A DNA stretch of 64,000 nt from Scytalidium lignicola (Eukaryota; Ascomycota; Leotiomycetes), in assembly GCA_002812745.2 (NCBI GenBank), contig NCSJ02000034.1, forward strand, positions 124,001 through 188,000. The letters are read 5' to 3'. Every line of letters begins with the position of its first letter. Positions within the stretch are counted from its first letter, which is position 1. Below, piece after piece: positions 9,476 through 19,286 of the stretch. The translations under genes were made by a program, and so were the position numbers. The notes under the pieces were generated by a model that saw only the letters and a list, made by a program, of their open reading frames with translations, did no database searches and was not told the origin of the DNA.

Positions 9476-10079
9476 TCAAGGCAGAGCAATGCACTCAATC
9501 TCCACGTCTACTCCCCTAGGCAATTGCTTGACCGCAACACAACTACGAGCCGGGCGATGCTTGATCCACTTCTCATACTCCGCATTCATCTCATTAAAAT
9601 CATTCATATCCGTCAAGAAAATCTGTACTTTAACAACCTTGGCTAAGGACGACCCGGCTTCCTCGAGAACGTTTGATAGCGCTTTGAGACATGCGCCGGT
9701 CTTCTCCTTCATATCTCCCAATATAAGATTTCCTGCTGCATCAGCTGGTAGCTGGCCAGAACAGTATATTGCGTGTGCGGTTTTGATGGCTTGGGACTAG
9801 ATTGGCGTTAGATCAGGGTGAGTTAAAGGTGATAAACACGTGATATAAATGAGGTGAGAGTAGCTCACATATGGTCCAACGGCTACCAAATTTACTATTA
9901 GCTTGTCCTTAGAGGGCCACAATCAAGATATCCGGTTCTCACTCACGCGGAGCAGCATTCTTGGTCAGTACTGGAAGCATATTTGACGTCCTCCGAATAC
10001 TCATGACCGGGTAAGGAGAAACCTTACGAGGCACATGGCCTAATTGAACTCTTGAGAACGATCTTATTATTTTTGACAT
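9476..10079 (-). CDS. RidA/YjgF/UK114-family reactive imine deaminase, mitochondrial form
   Basis: Three exons are inferred: 9947-10079, 9869-9894 (only 26 nt) and 9476-9796, giving 159 aa with phases 1, 0 and closed. The family hydrolyses enamine/imine by-products of PLP enzymes such as threonine dehydratase. Visible hallmarks are GPYSQAIK near the start of the domain, IYCSGQLPADAAGN, the conserved Arg in KHRPARSCVAVKQLP, and the C-terminal VEIECIAL. The roughly 45-residue N-terminal extension is rich in Arg, Ser and hydrophobic residues (MSKIIRSFSRVQ...), typical of a mitochondrial presequence, so this resembles yeast Mmf1 rather than cytosolic Hmf1. Its 5' end is divergent from pmt4. The tiny second exon is the least certain part. 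Confidence 0.85.
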
Positions 10080-10709
10080 AGAGTTCAGACCTAGACTTCA
10101 AGTTATGTGTAAAGAGGTAAAGTCAGGACGATATTGTAGCCAATGTGAACTAAAACCAAGCTTCCTGAAATTCTGCTGACTAATACATCACGTTCTGAAG
10201 ACGTTATGCGCATTCTCTTGAGAAAGTGCAAAGGTTAAGGACTACTATCAATATTACATCTAAATGGTCTAACCACATTGTATTCAGTGACTAATTCGTA
10301 CCACAATAGATAGATATTTGTTTCTTTCAGCTGAACGCCCCTGAGAACTTATTGGTAACTTTAGGCGGTGACGAAGCCTTAAAGCGCTAACAATTTCCCT
10401 ACCGAGGAAGGACACCTTAGCAAAATCACAGGCCTTTGTTTCCATCCTCCTGGCCAAGGGGTTTATTTCACAACTGAGCATCTAAGTCGACGTCGCCATT
10501 TTTCCCTCTTTCNTTTTTTTCTACTTCCGTACAGTTTTTTCACAATCCTTAGAAACTGCTACTAGAGGACTTTAATTTTGTAAGGAAACATCCCGATTTC
10601 CTCTCCTATCCCACAGGCTTCATTGCAAACACCGCATAGGATCATTTGAGTAGAATAGCTAATAATATATTGGTGATGTAGTCATTTTCATTCTTTCATT
10701 CAATTCACC
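10080..10709. other. Divergent promoter region of the RidA-family gene and pmt4
   Basis: Shared upstream region, with an ambiguous base at 10513 in front of a T run and pyrimidine-rich sequence 10500-10620. A minus-strand frame 10284-10481 looks like chance. Nothing else was recognised. Confidence 0.4.
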
Positions 10710-13178
10710 ATGTCTTCCCCAGCACCAAGCTCGGGGAAGAAACGCAAGGATGCCACGATTCCTGTTAAATCAAAGGATGCTTCATCAACAGGCATAGCTG
10801 CCCCTCCAGATCCTGAGCTTGATGCCCTAGTCAAGGCTAATCTTCAAACCACCGGTAAAGGTGCGGAATGGGATTACCGAATTGCTTTGGCAATTATTAC
10901 AATTCTAGCATTCGCCACAAGGTTCTGGGGTATCAGCCATCCAAATGAGGTCGTTTTTGACGAAGTGCATTTTGGAAAGGTAAGGGACTGTCTAGAGATT
11001 GGCCAATTGGGTACAATGATTGCTGATATGGGAATTTTATCATATAGTTTGCTTCTTATTACCTCGAGCGGACATATTTCTTCGATGTTCATCCTCCCTT
11101 TGGAAAGCTCCTCTTCGCACTTATGGGATGGTTCGTTGGATACGATGGACACTTCCATTTCGAGAACATTGGTGACTCGTACATCAACAACAAGGTGCCA
11201 TATGTGGCATTCCGGGCATTGCCCGCTCTCCTGGGTGCGTTAACCGTGCCTGTGGTCTTCGACATCATGTGGGAATCAGGATATACCTTACCAGCATGCG
11301 TCCTATCTGCCTGCCTAGTTCTTTTTGACAATGCTCATATCGGACAGACTCGCCTGATCCTGTTGGACGCAACCCTTGTTTTCGCAATGGCATGCAGTCT
11401 GCTTTGCTACATTAAGTTCTACAAGCTCAGGCACCAGCCATTTGGACGAAAGTGGTGGAAGTGGCTCATCTTAACTGGATTCGCTCTCAGCTGCGATATT
11501 TCGACTAAATACGTCGGGTTGTTTGCTTTTATAACTATCGGTTCTGCAGTCGCCATCGATCTCTGGGGTCTTCTTGACATTAATCGCCGACAAGGCGCTT
11601 TGAATCTGGTTGACTTCGGGAAGCATTTTGCTGCTCGGGCGCTTGCTCTGATAGTTTTCCCATTCCTATTCTACCTTTTCTGGTTCCAGGTCCATTTTGC
11701 GATTTTGTCGAAATCAGGCCCAGGCGATGATTTCATGTCACCTGAATTTCAGGAAACATTGAGTGACAACGCCATGTCAGCCAACGCCGTGACCATTAAC
11801 TTCTACGATGTTGTTCAAATCCAACATAAGGAGACTCATGCATATTTACATAGTCACCCAGATAAATATCCATTGAGATACGATGATGGACGTGTATCAA
11901 GTCAAGGCCAACAAGTCACTGGATACCCATACTCTGACGCAAACAACCATTGGCAAATTCTTCCGCTAAATGATAACCGTGAAGACGGGTTTCCAGTTAA
12001 GAACAACAATCTAGTCAGACTGAGACATCTTGTTACAGACTCTATACTGCTATCTCATGATGTTGCCTCTCCCTACTACCCAACAAACCAAGAATTTACA
12101 ACAATCCCAACAGCTGAATCAACAGGCGACCGATTCAATGATACTCTCTTTGAGATCCGGATCGAAAACGGCAAAACAAACCAAGAACTCAAGAGTCTCT
12201 CAGGTCAATTCAAGCTCATTCACAACCCTAGTAAAGTAGCTATGTGGACGCACACAACACCTCTACCAGATTGGGCTTACAAGCAACAAGAAATCAACGG
12301 CAACAAGAATTTGGCGCAAAGCTCCAACATTTGGTTTGTCAGTGATATCCCTTCTCTTCCAGAAGGGGACGCACGNTTTAGTGAGAGAGGAGAGAAAAGT
12401 AAAAACTTTACCATTCCTCACTAAATGGTTTGAGTTGCAACGAGCTATGTTCTACCACAACAATGCTCTGACAAGTAGCCATCCTTACGCGAGCCAGCCT
12501 TTTGTCTGGCCTTTCCTGCTTAGGGGCGTAAGTTTCTGGACAAATAACGATACGAGACAACAGATCTACTTTTTGGGTAATCCACTGGGATGGTGGATAG
12601 CAAGCAGTCTTTTAGCTGTATTCGCTGGAATCATTGCTGCCGACCAACTATCACTTCGCCGAGGAGTAGATGCTCTGGATCAACGTAAGCATACAATCTT
12701 CAGATACATTTAAACACAACGAATACTAATGCAAGCGATTTATCTAGGCGCCCGAGCCCGGCTTTATAACTCTACAGGTTTCTTCTTTCTTGCCTGGGCA
12801 ACTCACTATCTCCCATTCTACTTAATGGGTCGGCAGCTTTTCCTCCACCACTACCTTCCAGCACATCTCGCATCGTGCCTCGTCACTGGGGCTCTTCTTG
12901 AATTCATCTTTAATGTGGAGCCTGTTGTTGACGACATCAACTTCCTTGGCAAAAACAAGAAAACTGGACAGCCAGCTTCCAAGAGGCATATACCTGCCAG
13001 GGAGAAATTAGCAGGCCAGAATTTGTTGGGTAGCTGGGCCGCATTGGGAGTAATTCTTGCTATAGTACTTGGTGGTTGGTATTACTTCCTACCATTGACT
13101 TATGGGTATCCCGGCTTGAATGTGGAGCAGGTTCTAGCAAGAAAGTGGTTAGGATATGACCTACATTTTGCGAAATAA
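10710..13178 (+). CDS. pmt4: Pmt4-type dolichyl-phosphate-mannose protein O-mannosyltransferase
   Basis: This ER multi-span enzyme transfers mannose from Dol-P-Man to Ser/Thr of secretory proteins (GT39). Exons are 10710-10979, 11048-12684 and 12748-13178. They give 778 aa if the N at 12376 is discounted. Key features are the catalytic VVFDEVHFGK loop 1 motif, DVHPPFGK, and the lumenal MIR domain (HKETHAYLHSH, RVSSQGQQVTGYPYSD). After these come the membrane segments around FFFLAWATHYLPFYLMGRQLFLHHYLPAH. The DEVHFGK loop followed by FASYYL, and the SGPGDDFMSPEFQ lumenal start, point to the PMT4 subfamily. With N counted the frame breaks at DAR; without it the frame reads on as DARLVREERKVKTLPF, matching the family. 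The break is therefore most likely an assembly artefact. Confidence 0.92.
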
Positions 13179-14209
13179 AAGGGTGGTTTTGAGTTTGATG
13201 GAGTGAGAAAGAAGTAGACCCTATTCATCTCTTTTGTTCGATACCAAAATGAGGAATGTTTGAGTGCTGTTTAGCTTGGATTCGAAGGAAAAGTGGGAAT
13301 TCTCTGTAAAATAGGTGATCGTCAGGGGGAAATAAGTTAATGCCATAAGATTTCAAAAACTGTATGTATATTGATACATTTGAATTGAGTATCAATTATG
13401 GAGCATAATCAAGGTTATATAATAAACACTTGTTAAGTCAAACTAATACCAGTGGGAATTAATTTTAATAATTTAGTATGCATGCCGACCTAGAATGTTG
13501 AGCTATTCTATCCGGATAAAGCCAAACTAACCTTGACTATCACTAACCTTCCTAGAATGTAATCTCGCACCTTCCCCTCGTGGTAGTAATAAGTTAATAG
13601 ATAACGATCCTACTGATATGTTTTCAAATGCCGGGGACTCTCTTTTTTGATTGGCTACTTGACACATAGCAAACACCGTCCTGGTAGTCGTGGACATTGA
13701 TTGGAAGATTATTTATATTGCGTGCGCGTGTCATGCACACGCTTTTCGAGAAGTGACTGACTTGTATTTATTCTCTCTGGTGGTGTGGTGTAGATCAATC
13801 GGACTTGAGAAGTGAACATGCTGGTTTTACCTTACGAAGATGGATTACTTTGACGGAAGTCAACTGAGAGACAATCTCGTTCCTTGGAACTAGATATAAT
13901 GGTCCAGTTTGATGGCATTTCATTCTAAGTCTCTACTTATACTCCATGCTCCATGGTTGATTTATAAAAATACGCCATCTGGAATGCTCCAGTTATAGTG
14001 AGAGGCAAAGCATTCCACTCCTCCCAAAGCATCTTTCCCACAACGCCTTTTGGATGTCTTATTCTAGAAGATCTAATTCCAGTATGCATGAATAGCTCCA
14101 ATATTTCAGAAGCACTCCAACCGAATAGTTCTTGGAAACATGCATATCTAGACATCATCGTGCCTCTCTGGCAAGCAGTCAAATGTTGGAACTTCTCAAT
14201 CTTACTTTT
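13179..14209. other. Convergent 3' region between pmt4 and thr1
   Basis: 1.03 kb, AT-rich. An 81-codon minus-strand frame (13937-14182) follows thr1 directly and might be 3' UTR or a tiny gene; it has no recognisable motif. No repeat or RNA gene was seen. Confidence 0.4.
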
Positions 14210-15329
14210 CTAAACATATGTTACCGTCATCCCGTCTTCTGCTGGCTCCAGCAGTTTCCATTGGCAGGTTATACCGTTCTTTGAGAATGTTTCTAGAATT
14301 TCGTTGGCGATTACCTCAAAATTATTTGTTGCAAGAGCGAGTATAGTAGGGCCAGCACCTGACAAGCAGATGCCGCAGAGACCAGGATGCGATTTTGGGG
14401 TTACAGATTGCAAAATCTCGGGAAGTCCTGGGATCAAGTCCTTTCTATATGGTTGATGGACCTTGTCTTGCATTGCAAGGAATATTTGTTCCGCATCAGG
14501 TGGAGATCTCCCAAGAGCAGAGGGCAAAAGCGCTATTCTCTGAAGGTTAAAGACAATATCTGCCCTTGAATATGAAGTTGGCAAGACACTTCTTGCTTCG
14601 GCAGTGGCAACCTCAAAGTGAGGAATAATTGCGATTGCCTTGATCTCTGGTGCCCAGGGGAATTTCATGTAATGGCCAATTCCAATCGGAGGTTGCGGAG
14701 GAGTCGCGCCTGTATCCACACCACCAGCTGGTTCCGGGAGGACTTCACTGAGAGGGATTTCTTTCCTTTCAGTTTCTTCAGGGGTCAAATCGTTCAAATA
14801 AGTTCCAACAAAACCTCCATAGAGTGCAGCCGCTACATTATCGGGATGGCGCTCTATCATGAGGCAGAAATCCAACATCCTCGCCTTGGACAGACCAAGT
14901 TTCCCTACTTCGTTACCCAATACAACACCAGCTACGACTGCAGCCCCTGAAGATCCAAGGCCTCGACCAAGAGGGATAGGGTTTATGATGTGAACCCTAG
15001 TCTCGGACGGGAAGGCACGCTGTCCATGACATCTCAGGACATAGAGTGCTGTCCGCGTGATCAGGTTGCTATCAGCAATGAGTGGGACTTCCTCTTTGCC
15101 CTCGCCTTCATAAGTGATAACACAGTTCAATGGGACCTCTGAGTGTTCAGTAGAGACAATCTCAACTCGCAGTTCTAGCCATATGGAGAGCGCTAGACCA
15201 ATGACGTCGAAGCCTGGCCCAATGTTGGCCGAAGAACACGGCACTTCTACACCGACAAGTCAGTTTTGCGAGCTTTGCATGGTTAGGATGAAAGTCAAGA
15301 CCAAGCTCGAACTAACTTATATGTATCAT
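14210..15329 (-). CDS. thr1: Homoserine kinase
   Basis: Phosphorylates homoserine in the threonine pathway (cytosolic). Exon 1 is only 13 nt (15317-15329, encoding MIHI plus one base). The intron uses a GTTAGT donor and GTGTAG acceptor. Exon 2 is 14210-15246. The sum is 350 codons (349 aa), usual for the family. The start of the protein reads MIHIKVPCSSANIGPGFD, restoring the family's beta-strand before PCSSANIGPG. The GHMP ATP-binding motif is PLGRGLGSSGAAV (about residue 100). The C-terminal GHMP motif is GICLSGAGPTILAL. Two TGACTC-like (Gcn4/CPC1-type) sites lie upstream at 15361-15366 and 15459-15465, fitting cross-pathway amino-acid control. The 13-nt exon rests on phase arithmetic and homology. 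Confidence 0.93.
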
Positions 15330-15797
15330 GATGGAGGTGATTTCAGGTTTCAAAGGACAATGAGTCCTTTAAGGGGGTATTACAGGCGCTCTATATTGAG
15401 CTTTACAATTCATCAAGTGTTGAGAGAACAAAATTTTCAGCCTCGTCATTGACAGCAAGAGTCATAATTGCACCGAATGGAAGGGCGTGGTGGGGGAGAT
15501 TAGGCGATAAAGGTCCCGATTGTAGTGGGCTGTGGATGCCTTAGGCGCGGTCAATCAGCCTAATGGGTTGGTTTCTACAACTGATCAACGTTGAATGATA
15601 GCAATTATGTTGTTGTCTTTTATTCTTTTCTTGGAATTGGTTCTTGTAAGAAAGAGTCTTGCAATATGCAAAGGAATTAAAGCACACTTTTGTCACTGAT
15701 TGATTGAGAGCATTCCATTCTGTTATATTCGTGTGCGACAAACTATGTTACAAGAAGCTGAATAATTAACTAATAGATCTTAGACCGCCAGCTCATA
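15330..15797. other. thr1 upstream region
   Basis: Promoter region of thr1 and 3' side of the KHES-repeat gene. It contains GAGTCAT at 15459-15465 and TGAGTC at 15361-15366, both near matches to the Gcn4/CPC1 element (core TGACTC). Otherwise nothing was recognised. Confidence 0.35.
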
Positions 15798-16205
15798 TCA
15801 CTGCCGTCTGTTATCATAATTTCGGTCTCCATGTGCATAATTGTCGTGATCCCGTCGATCAGGGTATCGTCTATTGTCGAAATTATCTCTATCTCCACTC
15901 TTCAATCTTTTCATCGAGTCGTTGTTGTTGCTCTGTGATCTGGATTTCCTATCACCGCTCTCATGTTTGCTCTCATGTTTGCTTTCATGTTTGCTCCCCT
16001 TTTCTTTCCCTTCCTTCTCCTTGTGTTCCTCGTACTTGGCCTCCCCAATCACTGCCCCCGCGGCTAACAATGCCATTACTCCAACTTTAAGACCGAGCGA
16101 CGTGTAGTTTTCAAATCCCCCATGCTCTTTCTCAATCTTTTTGCGCGCTTCTCGATGAACTGGATGCGCCTTGCTTGGGCGCATGTCTGGAAGGCCGAAA
16201 GGCAT
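15798..16205 (-). CDS. Small membrane-associated protein with tandem KHES repeats
   Basis: Single exon, 135 aa, family not recognised. The N-terminus (MPFGLPDMRPSKAHPVHREARKK) is basic. One Ala/Gly/Val-rich hydrophobic segment follows (GLKVGVMALLAAGAVIG, about residues 38-54) and could span a membrane. It is followed by a Lys/Glu-rich stretch with three tandem KHES units, then an Arg/Asp/Asn/Tyr-rich tail built of DNRR/DRRD-like units. The tail is highly polar and probably disordered. The DNA repeat unit is 12 bp (around 15958-15994), so copy number may vary between strains. It is divergent from the ERp38 gene. Coding is supported by length, composition bias and a good ATG. Confidence 0.6.
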   Translation of the reverse strand: MPFGLPDMRPSKAHPVHREARKKIEKEHGGFENYTSLGLKVGVMALLAAGAVIGEAKYEEHKEKEGKEKGSKHESKHESKHESGDRKSRSQSNNNDSMKRLKSGDRDNFDNRRYPDRRDHDNYAHGDRNYDNRRQ

Positions 16206-17162
16206 TTTGATGCTTGTTTCCGGGTCTCAAGTTTTGATGGAAGTGCTTGGTATAGTGTAGGAGATGGATGGGTTACGATGCGAGAAGGTGTGATGCGCAG
16301 AATTTAGAAGTAAAGAAGAGAGAAAATATATGACTTATATTTTTTTCTGTTTTTTATTATTGAGAAAATAAAAAGTTGTGAAAGAGTAGAATTGTGGAAG
16401 AAATATGGAAGTAAATATAGTCGTTACTTGATTATCAAGTAATGCCGCTTTGGGCCTCTCAGCAGAAAAGCAACTTAAAAAGTGGTGGTGTGGCAACAAA
16501 ATTTGAAATCCACCCTTCCAGTCCAACTGTGTTTCAAAAGGGATGCTAGAAGGACGTGGACTCAAGAAGTGATGTAAACTCGGAACCATTCATCAAATGT
16601 TGTGCTGGCAAGACATTGCTAGAATGCAATATTGAACCCTATATCACCACCACTGCATGCATACAATGACGTTTTGGATCGGCGTGGCTTGAGGGGATTG
16701 TGCTGGATTCACGATCCCCGTGTTGCATTACATAACATTGATTTATGCAATAGGATGGAATGCATGAAGGCTTTTTGTAGGAAAGGGTTATTGAGAGTTG
16801 GATGGCCAGTAACAACAGCTGTACGGAGCTGGGTCCTTTAGATGTTAATAGAGATGCAAAGACGCAAAGACGCAGAGATGAAAGAGATACAGGGACTTGC
16901 CGCGGACCCTTTTTACTCGTTACTACGGGCATTTTCCTTATCGGCGATAAGCTTACGTGTGGCGCGTGCTCGGCTGTTCAGCCACAAGGGCGGGTCTGAT
17001 CACCTATCACTATTTCACCTGAAAGCTGTCAACATCTGGAGAATTACCAATCCACATCAGCAGTGATTCTGCATGATAATATAAATCAGAATTCACGTTC
17101 TGTTAAGTTCTGTTATATTCAATCAACTCTCCTCATATCATATACTAGATAAGATCCTCACA
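16206..17162. other. Divergent promoter region of the KHES-repeat gene and the disulfide isomerase
   Basis: 957 bp. A short imperfect direct repeat of AGACGCA-type units lies near 16853-16877, and an A/T-rich tract at 16330-16375. No gene or RNA was recognised. Overlapping short frames on both strands look like chance. Confidence 0.4.
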
Positions 17163-18331
17163 ATGGTTCTCCTCAAGGGCTTAACGCTCGCTGGTCTTGC
17201 CACCGTATCTTTCGCAGCCTCCGCCGTCCTTGACCTCCTCCCTTCAAACTTCGACGAGGTCGCCATTGCAGGCAAGCCTGCCCTCGTAGAATTTTTTGCT
17301 CCTTGGTGTGGTCACTGCAAGAATCTTGCCCCAGTTTACGAACAGCTAGCTCTCGACTTTGAATTCGCCAAGGACAAGCTGGTCATTGCCAAGGTTGATG
17401 CAGACTCTGAGAAGTCTCTCGGTCAACGATTTGGTGTCCAGGGCTTTCCTACGATTAAGTTTTTCGATGGAAAGAGCGACAAGCCAGAGGACTATAATGG
17501 TGGAAGGGATCTAGAGAGCTTGTCCGAGTTTTTGGCCAAGAAGACCGGCATTAAGCCAAGAAAGAAGGCAGCTCCTCCTAGCCAGGTCGACATGTTGAAC
17601 GATAAGACATTTAAGGAGAAGGTTGGCAGTGACAAGGATATTTTGGTTGCATTCACTGCTCCATGGTGTGGCCGTAAGTCAATCTTTCCACAAATTCCAA
17701 TTCCCGCAGCTGCTCTAGGCAGAGGCTAACTCACTCTAATCCAGATTGCAAGAGTCTCGCTCCAGTGTGGGAGTCTGTAGCTCAAGACTTCGCCAACGAG
17801 CCTAACGTTATTGTTGCAAAGGTCGACGCCGAGGCTGACAACTCTAAGGCCGTAGCCAAAGAACAGGGGGTTACCTCTTACCCAACTATCAAGTTCTTCC
17901 CCAAGGGATCTACTGAACCAGAAGCATACTCCGGCGGTCGTACTGAGAAAGATATAGTTTCTTACATCAACGAGAAAGCAGGCACCCACCGTACACCAGG
18001 TGGCGGTCTCGACTCTTCAGCCGGTACGATTGAGGCTCTCGACGCCCTTGTGAAGAAGTTCACCAGCGGAACAAGCATATCTGAAGTTGCTGCTGAAGCC
18101 ACTAAGGCTGCTCAAGATCTTAAGAGCGCCGCTGAAAACAAGTACGCAGAGTACTATGTCAAGGTATTTGACAAGCTTAGCAAGAGCGACAAATATGTTG
18201 CCAAGGAGCTGGCCCGCCTAGATGGTATTATCAAGAAGGGTGGATTAGCACCAACGAAGTTGGATGAATTCACGACCAAGACGAACATTTTAAGAAAGTT
18301 TGTTAACGTCCCCGGAAAGGATGAGTTGTAG
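17163..18331 (+). CDS. erp38: ER protein disulfide isomerase, ERp38/TigA type
   Basis: Catalyses disulfide formation and shuffling in the ER lumen. Two exons, 17163-17673 and 17745-18331, give 365 aa. The intron (GTAAGT donor, GGCTAAC branch, CCAG acceptor) splits the second active site. Domain order: a signal peptide (about residues 1-19), thioredoxin domain a with CGHC at 49-52, a second thioredoxin domain with CGHC at 169-172, then an alpha-helical ERp29c domain (about 265-355). It ends in a perfect KDEL retention signal. This two-thioredoxin-plus-ERp29c layout with KDEL is that of fungal ERp38/TigA, not the four-domain classical PDI. It is convergent with the HSBP1-like gene. Confidence 0.95.
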
Positions 18332-18566
18332 ATGTATCAACATCGTGGTAATTGGAAATGGATAACTAAAACGACGAGCGCAAACATTCGACTTCTGTAC
18401 TAGAATCCTGCAACGGTAATGAATCAATCATGTTATTATGTATCCATGATCTCGTATCTCTCTGAACTCGTAAAAAAACAGTGCAATCGCTCCCTTAACT
18501 CCTATAATGATATCGAGTCTACTCGCTTTTGTTTAGCAACCACCGCCCGACAATAATTTCTCACTT

Positions 18567-18957
18567 TCATTGCTTCGTAGAATTTACTTTGGCCTCCCTT
18601 GCTTCTGCTGCACTCTGCAATGCACTTTCAAGATTATCTAATCGTCTCGACATCTCATCCACTGTATCAAATACATTTGTCAGTTCTCGAATTTGGATAA
18701 GTAAAAGGCATGTTGTATATCAGGAAAGCATACTCTTCGCAAAAACTTCACTGGAAACCCCAGCAAACTTATTAGATAGAGAATTTAGCAGCTCATCCAC
18801 TACTGCAGAGAGTTCTGCCGGTGCTGTGGCATCTGTTGTAGTCTAAAGTTGTTATGAGCCGCTCGTGTCGACACACAATAGAAAACACGGGCCTTACGGA
18901 GATTGTTGACAGGCGGTTAGGATTTAGAGAGATTGAACTGTCATTATTAGACGCCAT
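18567..18957 (-). CDS. HSBP1-like small coiled-coil protein
   Basis: Three short exons: 18898-18957 (20 codons), 18734-18842 and 18567-18661. They total 88 codons (87 aa). The phases 0, 1 and closed all agree, and each intron has GT-AG ends; the second carries a CTGAC branch point. The core reads ELSAVVDELLNSLSNKF, then AGVSSEVFAKMDEMSRRLDN, then LESALQ. This is the heptad pattern and sequence style of heat-shock-factor-binding protein 1 (human HSBP1 has a similar helix containing a DDMSSRIDDLE run). HSBP1 forms trimeric coiled coils, represses HSF1 in animals and has a role in WASH complex assembly; the role in fungi is unclear. The exons are too short to appear as an ordinary ORF. Assignment is by motif memory. 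Confidence 0.72.
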
Positions 18958-19286
18958 AGTATCTATAGGAATGGCTGGATTGGCAAAATTTGAGTCTGAG
19001 CCAAGCTCTGTACCGTGGTACTGTAATTATTATCGAAGGATCAACAAGGCTTTGGCCTCGGAGTAGACACAATAAGGCATCTTCGCATACGGCTGAGGCC
19101 ATCCACCCGGTACCTGACCTCCTGTAACTTAAGCCTTGCGTCACAATACCATGTTACTCCAATAAATATTACAGTATCGACTCACGCTTCACAAGATTAA
19201 AGATACCCAAACTTTTCTAGTCCTTCACAATGAAGGGCCATATACGACTTCTCTGTAATATAGTTTAAATTCACCACACAGCTACC
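18958..19286. other. Short divergent promoter region (HSBP1-like gene and dsc1)
   Basis: About 330 bp shared between two divergent starts. No distinctive element was recognised. Confidence 0.4.

Noticed and set aside
13937..14182. 81-codon minus-strand frame just after thr1
   Set aside because: No family motif and position fits the thr1 3' UTR; could still be real, but nothing supports it.
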